A DNA stretch of 33,345 bases from Bacteroidales bacterium (GCA_017634595.1 JAGBNC010000034.1:1-33345); one strand, 5' to 3'. Positions 1 to 7,081 are shown, counted from the stretch's first letter. A program made the numbers and translations. Notes: generated from the sequence alone by a model not told the origin.

Positions 1-1
1 G

Positions 2-202
2 GATTGTCATTCTCCATTTTTGACAAACAGGAGACCGAAGCCATGGTGGTGTTCACGACGGGTCAATATCGACTTTGTGGATTCAATCGAGCGCGGGCCC
101 GGAAGGGACTTCATTGCAAAACTGCGCGCACCTTTCCAGGACATCGGGTTCGTAATGACTGCGGATAAGATGAAACAACTGATGGTTCTATTGGATGAAT
201 AA
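2..202 (+). CDS. C-terminal fragment of a small uncharacterised protein, cut by the window edge
   Basis: This frame is open from the left edge to a TAA at 200-202. A TTG at 20 could serve as a start, but the open frame continues to the edge, so the gene probably begins outside the window. The last 35 residues look like a real domain end: a strand-like stretch (DIGFVM) followed by a helix (DKMKQLMVLLDE). I do not recognise the family with any certainty. It loosely recalls the ends of small cysteine-containing Bacteroidetes proteins of unknown function. It is convergent with the gene that ends at 218, only 15 bases away. The first reading frame is also open over the first ~170 bases, so a frameshift or a chance ORF cannot be excluded. 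Confidence 0.35.
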   Translation, partial: DCHSPFLTNRRPKPWWCSRRVNIDFVDSIERGPGRDFIAKLRAPFQDIGFVMTADKMKQLMVLLDE

Positions 203-217
203 GGCAGCAGTTATAGT

Positions 218-589
218 TTAAAAAATGGTATAGCTTATACCAAAAGATGCGGCGAGTCCGCAATGTACTTTCTCGTTTTCTACTACCCCGTCGATTTCAT
301 AAGACTTAATATAAGTTGGGCTGAATGAGCATCCGGCTTTAACATCAAGGTACAAATTCGGGAAAGTCCGTATTGAGAGTCCAAGTGATGGGGTTATATA
401 GGGTACCCCTTTCTTAAAGCAAATGACACCTTTCTCGATATGCCTCCCGGGAGTAACGCCAGCGCCATCAATTTTACCGGCATCATAATAGATTCCTGGC
501 CGGGAACCGAATTCAACGTTTTCTTTTGCAAAGATGTAGCTATTACATGCCAGAATTGCCAGTAAAAACGTAAATACTATTCTTTTCAT
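218..589 (-). CDS. Small exported beta-barrel-like protein, unknown function
   Basis: The 123-residue product starts with a Sec signal peptide (basic MKRIVF, then a hydrophobic run ending near residue 21). The mature part alternates polar and hydrophobic residues with glycine and aromatic residues, and the chain ends in ...SYTIF. A terminal phenylalanine after alternating aromatics is typical of outer-membrane beta-barrel proteins. The length is short for a full barrel, so it could be a truncated barrel or a periplasmic protein. It lies 27 bases downstream of the barrel-like gene at 617-1324 on the same strand and is probably co-transcribed. Both genes are visibly richer in AT than the rest of the window, which suggests a different origin. 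I do not recognise a named family. Confidence 0.6.
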   Translation of the reverse strand: MKRIVFTFLLAILACNSYIFAKENVEFGSRPGIYYDAGKIDGAGVTPGRHIEKGVICFKKGVPYITPSLGLSIRTFPNLYLDVKAGCSFSPTYIKSYEIDGVVENEKVHCGLAASFGISYTIF

Positions 590-616
590 GTTCTGCCATA
601 GAAATATTTATCTTCA

Positions 617-1324
617 CTAAAAGGTATATCCCACTGTCAGAGAAACCGCGTAGTATCTGGCCGCATAAATGTTAGTGGATGTTATAATATCATTTGGAAC
701 GAGGTCGTATATTTGTGTTTTCAACGCGTAATACTCTTGAACCTCATCACTATGCAGACCAAAGTCTGTGTAACGAAGAGAAAGTTCAAACTTGCCAAAT
801 GTAACGGCTGCACATAGTTCTGCCGCAATGTTTGCAGAGGGTTTTCGCGTACCCAGAAATTCAGAGTATGCATAATTATCTTGACCGCCCGCCCAAGAAT
901 AATAGAACCTATCAGAATTAAGCATTATATTAATTCCCGCTCCGGCTCCAAGTAGGACATTGCATTTCGGAGTAATTGCAAATTTGCAGTCTAGTCCTGC
1001 AATCGCCGGGATTGTCATTCTAAGTGGGGCATAATAACTCGTGTTATCATACACCTCCCAACGCTCGTCAGGCATTGATTCATGTGTTCTATTAACAAGC
1101 AAATCTGCACTACAATAAAAATCAAGGTGCCTGGACAACTCTGTTCTATGTTTATATCCCAAAGAAACGCCAATGCATGATTCATCGTATATGCTACGAA
1201 GGCTTGTATTTGCATAGACCATACTTCCAATCCTTAGTTGGTCTTTATTTTGTCCATTGGCAATATCAGCAATTGATAATAACATCCCAATGAACATGAC
1301 TATTCTGATTATTCTTCGATTCAT
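617..1324 (-). CDS. Outer-membrane beta-barrel-like protein, unknown function
   Basis: I chose the ATG at 1324 because it gives a clean Sec signal peptide (MNRRIIRIVMFIGMLLSIADIANGQ) and a 235-residue protein; a longer frame up to 1372 would put 16 non-signal residues in front. The mature chain contains many short alternating strands with tyrosine and glycine and ends in ...SLTVGYTF, a typical barrel terminus. One segment (ITPKCNVLLGAGAGINI) resembles strands of OmpW- or porin-family barrels of Bacteroidetes, but I cannot assign a substrate. It is the first gene of a probable two-gene unit with 218-589. Its upstream region contains the left copy of a 29-bp segment that recurs at 3514-3542. 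Base composition is AT-rich compared with the neighbouring housekeeping genes. Confidence 0.65.
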   Translation of the reverse strand: MNRRIIRIVMFIGMLLSIADIANGQNKDQLRIGSMVYANTSLRSIYDESCIGVSLGYKHRTELSRHLDFYCSADLLVNRTHESMPDERWEVYDNTSYYAPLRMTIPAIAGLDCKFAITPKCNVLLGAGAGINIMLNSDRFYYSWAGGQDNYAYSEFLGTRKPSANIAAELCAAVTFGKFELSLRYTDFGLHSDEVQEYYALKTQIYDLVPNDIITSTNIYAARYYAVSLTVGYTF

Positions 1325-1333
1325 AGTGTCAAA

Positions 1334-1492
1334 TGTTTTGGCCTGTTCGGTTTTTCGTTGCCAAAGGTACATCGGACTGTACCCATAGTGACAAAAACCG
1401 GCTTATTTGTGTCCATCGGTCCAATGGCTGGCACCCTTGGGAGCAGGGGAGGGCAAACTGGCATCTGCCCGCGGCACTACACCAGACCTTCG
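1334..1492. repeat. Left, interrupted copy of a ~52-bp direct repeat that flanks the two-component genes
   Basis: Bases 1334-1362 match 3514-3542 with one mismatch in 29, and 1466-1492 match 3539-3565 with one mismatch in 27. In the right copy the two parts are continuous and share TGCC at 3539-3542. In the left copy they are separated by 103 foreign bases (1363-1465), with TGCC present on both sides (1359-1362 and 1466-1469). That is what a small insertion with a 4-bp target duplication would leave. I see no convincing terminal inverted repeats in the insert and no ORF worth calling. Confidence 0.7.
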
Positions 1493-1542
1493 TGTGAGAG
1501 TTTCTCGAAAGCGCAGAGTGCTCCGAAGTGGGCCAACTGATG

Positions 1543-2301
1543 TCAATATAGCCTGTTGAACAGTTCTTTTTTCTTGCGAATTGTAATGTGTATCTGGATT
1601 TTGCTATATGGCTCCTTGAGCACTAGTGCGCACTCCCGCTTATCGGGAAGGTCGTTAAAAGCTTTTATCTCATCGAAAGCTACTATGAAGTGCCGGTTCA
1701 CGCGGTCAAAGTGCGCCGGATCCAATTCTTCCTCAATCTTGGCCAGCGAGACGTTGACATAGCCGTGCGCTCCGTCTTTCAGGAAGACCTTGGTTCCGCC
1801 GGTATCGGCAACTATATAGCTTACATCTTCAATAGGTGCTACCTGGGTACTGGTGCCCTGCTCCAGAAGCAGTCGCTTGCGGTAGCTTACTTTCCGCTCC
1901 ATAATGTCGCGCGACATATCCTTAAGCATGGATGGAGTGAGGCGTGGGAAGCGCTCCTCGCAGCGCAGCAGGGCCCTGTCGAGGTCGGCTTTCTGCACAG
2001 GTTTCATGAGGTAGTCGGCGCAGTTGTACTCGAAGGCGCGGAGGGCATATTCGTCGTATCCGGTAACAAACACCACCGCAGCTTTTGTGTCCACCTTGTC
2101 GAAGATGGCAAAGGACAGGCCGTCATCGAGCCGTATATCGGACAGGATGATGTCAAGGTCCGGGTGCTCGGCAAGGAAGCACAGAGATGCTTCAATGCTG
2201 GTCGTGCGGCCTGCCACTTCCCAATCAGGGCGCATGGCTTTAAGCGCCCGTTCCAGTGCCCGAGCGCTCAGTGCTTCATCTTCAATTATCAGAACTTTCA
2301 T
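1543..2301 (-). CDS. LytTR-family response regulator
   Basis: The product is a 252-residue two-component response regulator. The receiver domain (about 1-120) shows the acidic pocket E7-D8-E9, the phospho-acceptor D55 (in ILSDIRL), the switch threonine T80 and the conserved lysine K100 (in YLMKP). A LytTR DNA-binding domain follows (about 145-250), recognised by its strand pattern and the HFDRVNRHFIV motif. I chose the ATG at 2301 because residues before it are not conserved and the receiver begins exactly there. The start lies inside the end of the histidine kinase gene (20-base overlap), so translation is probably coupled. LytTR regulators usually bind pairs of direct repeats spaced by two helical turns. 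Such repeats lie just upstream of the kinase gene, so autoregulation is likely. Confidence 0.93.
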   Translation of the reverse strand: MKVLIIEDEALSARALERALKAMRPDWEVAGRTTSIEASLCFLAEHPDLDIILSDIRLDDGLSFAIFDKVDTKAAVVFVTGYDEYALRAFEYNCADYLMKPVQKADLDRALLRCEERFPRLTPSMLKDMSRDIMERKVSYRKRLLLEQGTSTQVAPIEDVSYIVADTGGTKVFLKDGAHGYVNVSLAKIEEELDPAHFDRVNRHFIVAFDEIKAFNDLPDKRECALVLKEPYSKIQIHITIRKKKELFNRLY

Positions 2302-3391
2302 AGCGAAGGTCGTTTGCACTAAGCAGCGGCAGGCCCACACGGAAGGTCTTGCCGTCATTATTTATCGAGAGTTTCCTGCCGCTCAGGAGCTCGTATCGGC
2401 TGTTCAGGTTCTTAAGGCCACGGCCACTTTTTTCGGGAGAGTCGAGCCGGGGCAGGATGTTGTTTTCAACCACAATCATGTCGCCATCCCGGAAGATGTG
2501 TATCCGGAGGCCGGCGCCCTCACCGTGTCGGTTGTGCTTCAGTGCGTTCTCCACCAGCATCTGCACCGACACAGGTACAACATAGGCGTTATTCGTGTCA
2601 ATATCGCCTGCAATCTCGGCGCTCACGCCGCTGTAGCGGTATCCTATCAGGTTTATGTACTTTTTCGTGAAGGAGAGTTCCTTCTGCAGCGGCACTTCGT
2701 GCGTGCTGGAGTTCATCATAAGGTAGCGGTAGATATTGGAGATGTTTAGCGTGAAGGCTCTTGCATCTTCTGCTTCCTCGGGTATCAGGTTATAGAGCGT
2801 GCTGAAGCTGTTGAAAACGAAGTGATTGTCTGCCTGCAGGGCCAGGGTGTCGAGCCTGGACTGCAGAGCCGAGATTTCCTTCTCCGTTGCCTGTACTTCG
2901 GCTTGCGCCTTCGCCTCTTCCTCGTCGCGGTGACGGCTGATGAGGAAGGATATCAGGCATGTGGTGGAAAGTACCGAGGTCATTGCCGAGTCGGTGTAGA
3001 ACACCCGCCAGAATACGGTTGTGTTTCCTGGGTATACCGCCCTGTAGAAAGCTGCAACCCCATATGCACAGAGTATATTGAACAGTGCAACGAGCAGCAC
3101 CATCACCAGCATCCTGCCGAAGGTCTTCTTCTGCTTCCAGAACACTCTCACCACTGCCGTACAAAACAGCAGCGAGAGTTCAATGAGCACGGTTGTCTCC
3201 ACCAGATGCTCGGCAAAGTCCACGCCCATCTCGCCAATCAGCGCCCAGCCGCTGAAGTCCGCGTAATAAGGGATGCTGACCACGCACCATAGCAGCCAGC
3301 TCACTGCTATAGCGAGCAGCACTACCATCAAGTGCCTGCGTCGTCGCTCCCGCTGGCTTGTCTTGTATGTGTCGAACAAACTGAAATACAT
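2282..3391 (-). CDS. LytS/YehU-type sensor histidine kinase
   Basis: This 369-residue membrane kinase has four hydrophobic segments (about 21-40, 66-83, 94-116, 134-152), a short coiled-coil linker (155-185), and a His_kinase domain of the LytS type. The phospho-acceptor is H190 in the motif DNHFVFNSFSTL; many relatives have NPHFLFN, so the usual proline before the histidine is missing here. The ATP-binding domain has an N-box (VENALKH, N282) and a G-box (GRGLKNLNSRY). There is no large extracellular sensor domain, so the signal is probably sensed in or near the membrane. It pairs with the overlapping LytTR regulator downstream. It has its own Bacteroidetes-type promoter and upstream tandem repeats, separate from rimM, which ends 159 bases upstream. 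Confidence 0.92.
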   Translation of the reverse strand: MYFSLFDTYKTSQRERRRRHLMVVLLAIAVSWLLWCVVSIPYYADFSGWALIGEMGVDFAEHLVETTVLIELSLLFCTAVVRVFWKQKKTFGRMLVMVLLVALFNILCAYGVAAFYRAVYPGNTTVFWRVFYTDSAMTSVLSTTCLISFLISRHRDEEEAKAQAEVQATEKEISALQSRLDTLALQADNHFVFNSFSTLYNLIPEEAEDARAFTLNISNIYRYLMMNSSTHEVPLQKELSFTKKYINLIGYRYSGVSAEIAGDIDTNNAYVVPVSVQMLVENALKHNRHGEGAGLRIHIFRDGDMIVVENNILPRLDSPEKSGRGLKNLNSRYELLSGRKLSINNDGKTFRVGLPLLSANDLRYESSDN

Positions 3392-3423
3392 CTATCTTAA
3401 AGGTACAAAAACAATTAGTGCTG

Positions 3424-3455
3424 CAAAAGTAGCCTATTCGAGCGGTGCGAACAAA
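3424..3455 (-). promoter_or_regulatory. Promoter of the kinase/regulator operon
   Basis: Read on the minus strand, this is TTTG (3455-3452), a 20-base spacer, then TACTTTTG (3431-3424), which matches the Bacteroidetes sigma consensus TTTG-N19-21-TAnnTTTG. Transcription would start near 3418 and leave a leader of about 27 bases before the ATG at 3391. Confidence 0.75.
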
Positions 3456-3465
3456 TAAAAGTTGG

Positions 3466-3524
3466 TGAACATGACATTTTGGCCCCTGAACGTGACATTT
3501 TGGGGTGTGAACCTGTTCTGGCCT
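3466..3524. promoter_or_regulatory. Tandem 21-bp-period operator-like repeats upstream of the kinase promoter
   Basis: Two near-identical 17-base units begin at 3466 and 3487 (tgaacatgacattttgg and tgaacgtgacattttgg, one difference). A third, degenerate unit begins at 3508 (tgaacctg matches the first eight bases except one). The period of 21 bases equals two helical turns, the spacing LytTR-family regulators use. The units lie directly upstream of the -33 element, where an activator would bind. Binding by the neighbouring LytTR protein is inferred. Confidence 0.65.
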
Positions 3525-3565
3525 GTTCGGTTTTTCGTTGCCCGCGGCACTACACCAGCCCTTCG
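3514..3565. repeat. Right, intact copy of the ~52-bp direct repeat
   Basis: This copy overlaps the last codons and TAG stop of rimM (3550-3552) and the adjoining intergenic bases. The matching left copy, split by an insert, is at 1334-1492. Similarity stops abruptly on both sides, so the 1.9-kb two-component operon is bracketed by a duplicated rimM end. Confidence 0.7.
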
Positions 3566-4014
3566 GGGAGGTTCATTATGAGTATATGATTGGCAGAGTC
3601 GGCTTCGACAAGAAAGTCCCCATGAAGAGGTATGAGGGCATCGCCGACCTCAAGGCAGGGGTTGCCCGGGATATCTTCCAGGCCAGTGATTTCTCCCACC
3701 AGGTTTTCGCCGTTGTAAAGGAGCCAGCCTGTGAAGTCTTCGGCTCCCTGATCATCGCTGTCGGCGTCCAGCATTATCTCGCGCCCTACTATTTCTTCAG
3801 CATCGGTAAGATTGTCCACACCGGTCAAGTGGACGATGGCCTTTGAAGAGCCGCGGGCTGTGAGTTTTTCGATAAAAAATGGAACCGGCAGTCCATCGAA
3901 TTCGATGAATACCGGTTCCTCGGTGTTGATTTCCTCGGCGTCGATTCCGATCAGTCCTATAAGGACATCGCCCTCGATGCCATTGGATTTCTGAATTTTG
4001 GCAATGCTGAGCAT
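3550..4014 (-). CDS. rimM: Ribosome maturation factor RimM
   Basis: RimM is a cytoplasmic assembly factor that binds ribosomal protein S19 and helps mature the head of the 30S subunit. The 154-residue product has the N-terminal RimM barrel (IAKIQKSNGIEGDVLI) and the C-terminal PRC-like barrel (LIPLHGDFLVEAD...ILMNLPEGL). It is somewhat shorter than the ~170 residues common in other phyla, and the N-terminal G-K-P loop is reduced. The ATG at 4014 shares one base with the TAA of rpsP, so the two genes are translationally coupled, which is a conserved gene order. The gene ends in TAG, and its last codons are part of a sequence duplicated at 1466-1492. Confidence 0.93.
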   Translation of the reverse strand: MLSIAKIQKSNGIEGDVLIGLIGIDAEEINTEEPVFIEFDGLPVPFFIEKLTARGSSKAIVHLTGVDNLTDAEEIVGREIMLDADSDDQGAEDFTGWLLYNGENLVGEITGLEDIPGNPCLEVGDALIPLHGDFLVEADSANHILIMNLPEGLV

Positions 4015-4562
4015 TATGCCTCTGCGGGAGTTTCCTCTGCAGGAGCAGCTTCCTCTGCGGGAGCCTCAGCGGCGGCCTTGGCGGCAGCCTCTGCTGCAGC
4101 GAGCTCGGCGGCCTTCTTGGCCAGAGCCTCTGCGCGGGCCTCGTTCACCTTGGTCTCCTCGGCCTTAGCAGCCTTGCGGGCCTCGATGGCGGCATTCTTC
4201 AGGCCGGTCTTCTTGGCCTCGACCTTGGCATCCCTGCCAGCTTTCCAGTCGTTCCACTTCTTGTCGGCAACTTCCTGAGTAAGAGCGCCCTTGGCTACAC
4301 CACCGTCGAGGTGATGACGAAGGAGAACACCCTCGTAGGAGAGAATGCGACGTGCAGTAAGGGTGGGCTCGGCGCCGACCTTGATCCATGCCAGTGCACG
4401 CTCGAAGTTCAGAGCGATGGTAGCAGGGTTTGTGTTGGGGTTGTAGGAACCGATTTCCTCGATGTAACGACCGTCACGCGGGGAGCGTGAGTCTGCCACA
4501 ACAATGTGGAAGAATGCGAAATTCTTCTTACCGTGGCGCTGTAAACGAATCTTAACAGCCAT
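4014..4562 (-). CDS. rpsP: 30S ribosomal protein S16 with an alanine/glutamate-rich tail
   Basis: S16 is a primary component of the 30S subunit that stabilises the 5' domain of 16S rRNA. The N-terminal half ([38 protein letters not shown]) carries the family signature. From about residue 110 onward the protein is a low-complexity tail of alanine, glutamate and lysine. The total of 182 residues is about twice the length of S16 in Proteobacteria; long tails of this kind are common in Bacteroidetes. It is the first gene of the rpsP-rimM unit. A Bacteroidetes-type promoter and a terminator-like hairpin lie in its upstream region, in an unusual overlapping arrangement. Confidence 0.97.
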   Translation of the reverse strand: MAVKIRLQRHGKKNFAFFHIVVADSRSPRDGRYIEEIGSYNPNTNPATIALNFERALAWIKVGAEPTLTARRILSYEGVLLRHHLDGGVAKGALTQEVADKKWNDWKAGRDAKVEAKKTGLKNAAIEARKAAKAEETKVNEARAEALAKKAAELAAAEAAAKAAAEAPAEEAAPAEETPAEA

Positions 4563-4592
4563 TGTGAATCTGTTTGTTTATAAATGTTTAAC

Positions 4593-4623
4593 TAAAAAAG
4601 TCCGCCCTACCCGAGAGCGGACT
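4593..4623 (-). terminator. Intrinsic terminator downstream of vapBC, overlapping the start of the rpsP transcript
   Basis: On the minus strand the arm AGTCCGC (4623-4617) pairs with GCGGACT (4605-4599) and is followed by a run of six T (4599-4594). The stem sits between the vapC stop and rpsP. The rpsP promoter lies just upstream and would start RNA inside the first arm, so only read-through RNA from vapBC would carry the full hairpin. Confidence 0.6.
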
Positions 4624-4624
4624 G

Positions 4625-4655
4625 CAAAGGTAATAAATCTTTGAGAATTAGCAAA
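4625..4655 (-). promoter_or_regulatory. Promoter of rpsP-rimM
   Basis: Minus-strand TTTG (4655-4652), 19 bases, then TACCTTTG (4632-4625), a full match to the Bacteroidetes consensus. The predicted start is near 4619, giving a leader of roughly 55 bases. Confidence 0.7.
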
Positions 4656-4657
4656 CT

Positions 4658-5050
4658 TTATTTCTCCCAGTCCTTAAACTTCAGTCCCGGGATTCTGGAA
4701 AAGTGCCTGGTGTTGTGGGTAATCAATGTCATCTTACCGCTCATGGCTGAAGATGCTATCAGGAGATCGAAGCCGTCCAATGGCGTTCCCTGCTTTTCCA
4801 TAGAGGCGCACAGCCTTGCAAATGTTTCCAGTACGGGGCTTATCGGCAGAATTTCGAAATTGTCCTGCAGGAATTGGATTTCGTGTGAATGCCGCTCGAA
4901 ACCGCCTTTGTAAGTTCCGGTCAGCAGCTCTGCGAAGGTTATTTCACTGACTGCACAGTTGCTCATGCCGGCCTTAAGGATTGCTTCCCTTATGCCGTGC
5001 TGGCCGCGGAACATTGCTACAAGGACGTTTGTATCCAGAAGGTATCTCAT
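4658..5050 (-). CDS. vapC: PIN-domain ribonuclease toxin (VapC-type)
   Basis: The 130-residue product is a PIN-domain endoribonuclease, the toxin half of a type II toxin-antitoxin pair. The acidic metal site is visible: D6 in LLDTN, E41 in FAELLTG, and D92/D95 in PLDGFDLLIA, followed by the THNTRHF motif. I chose the ATG at 5050 because LLDTNVLV normally starts within five residues of the N-terminus. The start overlaps the antitoxin stop in an ATGA arrangement, so translation is coupled. VapC toxins often cut initiator tRNA or the sarcin-ricin loop of 23S rRNA; the target here cannot be read from the sequence. The gene is followed by an intrinsic terminator. Confidence 0.9.
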   Translation of the reverse strand: MRYLLDTNVLVAMFRGQHGIREAILKAGMSNCAVSEITFAELLTGTYKGGFERHSHEIQFLQDNFEILPISPVLETFARLCASMEKQGTPLDGFDLLIASSAMSGKMTLITHNTRHFSRIPGLKFKDWEK

Positions 5051-5313
5051 AATTCGACAGGTTCTCTGGTGGAGATGCGCCAAGTGTTTAATTCTTCGCT
5101 GATTTGGTGGGAGTCCCGTGGGTCGTCGAACCATCCACCTTTGGAAATTGAGGCGAAAGGGTCTTCCGCAGTTGCGGCAGGTGAGACGACCAGCCGTCCG
5201 TTCTCTATCTCCAGTTGAACGCTGTCATGCAGGTTCATGTTCATTCTGCCAAGAAGTTTGGCGGGAATGACTATACCGCGGCTGTTTCCAATTTTAATGA
5301 TATTGGTTTTCAC
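5047..5313 (-). CDS. vapB: AbrB/MazE-type antitoxin of the VapBC pair
   Basis: This 88-residue protein carries an N-terminal SpoVT/AbrB swapped-hairpin DNA-binding domain (KTNIIKIGNSRGIVIPAKLL) and an acidic, tryptophan-containing tail (about 55-88) that would wrap the toxin. I chose the GTG at 5313 because family members start directly at this motif. An in-frame ATG at 5388 would add 25 residues that do not fit the family, though it cannot be excluded. It is the first gene of the pair and ends in an ATGA overlap with vapC. Such antitoxins bind their own promoter together with the toxin; I could not identify a convincing operator in the AT-rich region 5314-5490. Confidence 0.82.
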   Translation of the reverse strand: MKTNIIKIGNSRGIVIPAKLLGRMNMNLHDSVQLEIENGRLVVSPAATAEDPFASISKGGWFDDPRDSHQISEELNTWRISTREPVEL

Positions 5314-5493
5314 AAATCCAAGAGTTTTGGTAAATGTAATAATAATTCTTGGGATTTCTCTAATTGTTATAACCATTTGAGTTTTCATAGTTGCTATTTT
5401 TACGGCAAGATAATGATTTGGCAACATTATTTCAGTACTTTGTGGCCAAATGCAATTAGATTTTTACAATTTTTATAGATCTTTTGTAAAATA

Positions 5494-5532
5494 CAAAAAA
5501 TCCTGTACCGAAATTTTACTTCCGGTACAGGA
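5494..5532 (-). terminator. Intrinsic terminator of pgk
   Basis: Arms 5501-5510 (tcctgtaccg) and 5523-5532 (cggtacagga) form a perfect 10-bp stem with a 12-base loop. On the minus strand the stem is followed by a T-rich run (complement of 5494-5500), as expected for a terminator after the pgk stop at 5553. Confidence 0.85.
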
Positions 5533-5552
5533 CCTATGCTGAGAAAAAATAA

Positions 5553-6806
5553 TTACTTGCGGATGGCAGCGATGCCGGGGAGTTCTTTGCCTTCCAGGGC
5601 TTCGAGCATTGCGCCGCCGCCGGTGGACACGTAGCTGACCTTCTTGGCAAATCCCATCTGGGTCACTGCTGCAACGGAGTCGCCGCCGCCCACGAGGGTG
5701 TAAGCGCCGTTCTCGGTGGCCTGGGCCAGGAATTCAGCAATCTTGAGGGTGCCCTTTGCGAAAGGAGGAATCTCAAATACTCCCACAGGACCGTTCCAGA
5801 GGATGGTCTTGGAGTCGAGAATAACCTTGCCCCAGCGCTCCTGTGACTCGGGGCCTGCATCTACGCCTTCCCAACCGTCGGGAATCTGGTGCGAGGGAAC
5901 GAGCTGAGTATGAGCATCGGCGCTGAAGTCGTCGGCAACGAGAGTCTGGACGGAAAGATAGATGTTGACGCCCTTCTCCTTGGCCTTGGCCATGATCTCC
6001 TGAGCCTGAGGGATGAGTTCGTCCTCGTGCAGTGAGTTACCGATCTTGCCGCCTTCGGCTTTGATGAAGGTGTAACCCATGCCGCCGCCGATGATGAGGT
6101 TGTCAACTTTTTCGAGCATGTTTTCGAGCACTGCGAGCTTGCTGGACACCTTGCTGCCGCCGATGATAGCGGTGAAGGGGTGCTTGGCGTTCTGCAGAAC
6201 GTTGTCGATGGCCTTGATCTCACCTTCCATCAGGTAGCCGAACATCTTGTCATTGGGGAAGTAGTCGGCGATGAGGGCGGTAGATGCGTGTGCGCGGTGT
6301 GCGGTGCCGAATGCATCGTTGATGTAGCAGTCGGCGTAAGATGCCAGGGTCTTTACGAATTCCTTCTGGGACGCTTTGACAGCTGCCTTTGCGGCCTTCT
6401 TCTCTTCATCGGAAGCGTCTTCTGCGAGTCCGCGGGGCTTGCCTTCTTCCTCGGCATAGAAGCGGAGGTTCTCGAGCAGCAGGGCCTCGCCGGGCTTCAG
6501 GGCTGCGACCTCGGCCTGGGCTTTCTGGCAGTCGGGAGCGAACTTGACATCAACTCCGAGGCACTCGGACACGTGTGCGAGGATGTGACGGAGGGAGAAC
6601 TTGTCGGCCACTCCCTTGGGACGTCCAAGGTGGGACATTATGATGAGGGAACCGCCTCCGGCAAGCACCTTTTTGAGGGTAGGCATTGCGGCACGGATGC
6701 GGGTGTCGTCAGTAATTTCGAAATTGTCGTTGAGGGGGACGTTGAAGTCAACGCGTACGATGGCTTTTTTGCCGTTGAAATCGTAAGAATCAATGTGCTG
6801 TTGCAT
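5553..6806 (-). CDS. pgk: Phosphoglycerate kinase
   Basis: Pgk transfers the phosphate of 1,3-bisphosphoglycerate to ADP in lower glycolysis, in the cytoplasm. The 417-residue product has the complete family pattern: the N-terminal signature RVDFNVPL, the substrate loop SHLGRPKG, the GGSKVSSK nucleotide-side motif, the WNGPVGVFE segment and the C-terminal GGGDSVAAV phosphate loop. Length is normal for Bacteroidetes. The ATG at 6806 is preceded by a TAACTTTG promoter element, leaving a short leader. The gene is a single transcription unit ending in a strong hairpin terminator, divergent from the methyltransferase gene at 7082. Confidence 0.98.
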   Translation of the reverse strand: MQQHIDSYDFNGKKAIVRVDFNVPLNDNFEITDDTRIRAAMPTLKKVLAGGGSLIIMSHLGRPKGVADKFSLRHILAHVSECLGVDVKFAPDCQKAQAEVAALKPGEALLLENLRFYAEEEGKPRGLAEDASDEEKKAAKAAVKASQKEFVKTLASYADCYINDAFGTAHRAHASTALIADYFPNDKMFGYLMEGEIKAIDNVLQNAKHPFTAIIGGSKVSSKLAVLENMLEKVDNLIIGGGMGYTFIKAEGGKIGNSLHEDELIPQAQEIMAKAKEKGVNIYLSVQTLVADDFSADAHTQLVPSHQIPDGWEGVDAGPESQERWGKVILDSKTILWNGPVGVFEIPPFAKGTLKIAEFLAQATENGAYTLVGGGDSVAAVTQMGFAKKVSYVSTGGGAMLEALEGKELPGIAAIRK

Positions 6807-6827
6807 AGTCTTGAATGATAAATCTCA

Positions 6828-6835
6828 CAAAGTTA
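6828..6835 (-). promoter_or_regulatory. -7 promoter element of pgk
   Basis: The minus strand reads TAACTTTG, a match to TAnnTTTG, 22 bases before the ATG at 6806. I did not find a clear -33 TTTG at the right distance. Confidence 0.5.
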
Positions 6836-6920
6836 ATAAAATTATCAATATCTTAGCTCCGACTGGAAAACAATCATGCTTCAGTTGTTTCTTAATTAGC
6901 CGGAATGTAGTCTTGGCAAG

Positions 6921-7001
6921 GCCCAGGTTTGCGGTTCCCGGGCCCGAATGACGGTTTCTGTGCCGCGGCGGGCCTAGGTTTGCCGTTCTCGAGCCTGAAT
7001 G
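6921..7001. repeat. Imperfect 30-base tandem repeat between pgk and the methyltransferase gene
   Basis: Bases 6921-6950 and 6972-7001 are about 25/30 identical (both begin gcc-aggtttg and end gcc-gaatg), offset by 51 bases. The rest of the 275-base divergent intergenic region contains the two promoters and no convincing gene. The function of the repeat is unknown. Confidence 0.5.
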
Positions 7002-7069
7002 GTCTTGACAGCGACTTGTGAAATTGATAGTCTCCGGTTTTATGTTTATGAAATATCGGGAAATATCGA

Positions 7070-7077
7070 TACCTTTG
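7070..7077 (+). promoter_or_regulatory. -7 promoter element placing the transcript start at the start codon
   Basis: TACCTTTG matches TAnnTTTG and ends four bases before the ATG at 7082. Transcription would begin at or next to the start codon, giving a leaderless or nearly leaderless mRNA. Confidence 0.5.
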
Positions 7078-7081
7078 CGTC

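Noticed and set aside
1363-1540. A small plus-strand ORF across the 103-bp insert
   Set aside because: It spans the junction of two unrelated segments and its translation is arginine- and cysteine-rich noise.
1690-2749. Long plus-strand frames opposite the two-component genes
   Set aside because: The minus-strand proteins have complete receiver, LytTR and kinase motifs. The plus-strand translations lack any domain.
3466-3524. A short CRISPR array
   Set aside because: Units are 17 bases with 4-base gaps, one copy is degenerate, and there are no spacers or cas genes. The position fits an operator.
5314-5388. A longer antitoxin starting at the ATG at 5388
   Set aside because: The added 25 residues are not part of the AbrB/MazE domain, and the GTG at 5313 starts exactly at the conserved motif. 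I kept the long form only as an alternative.
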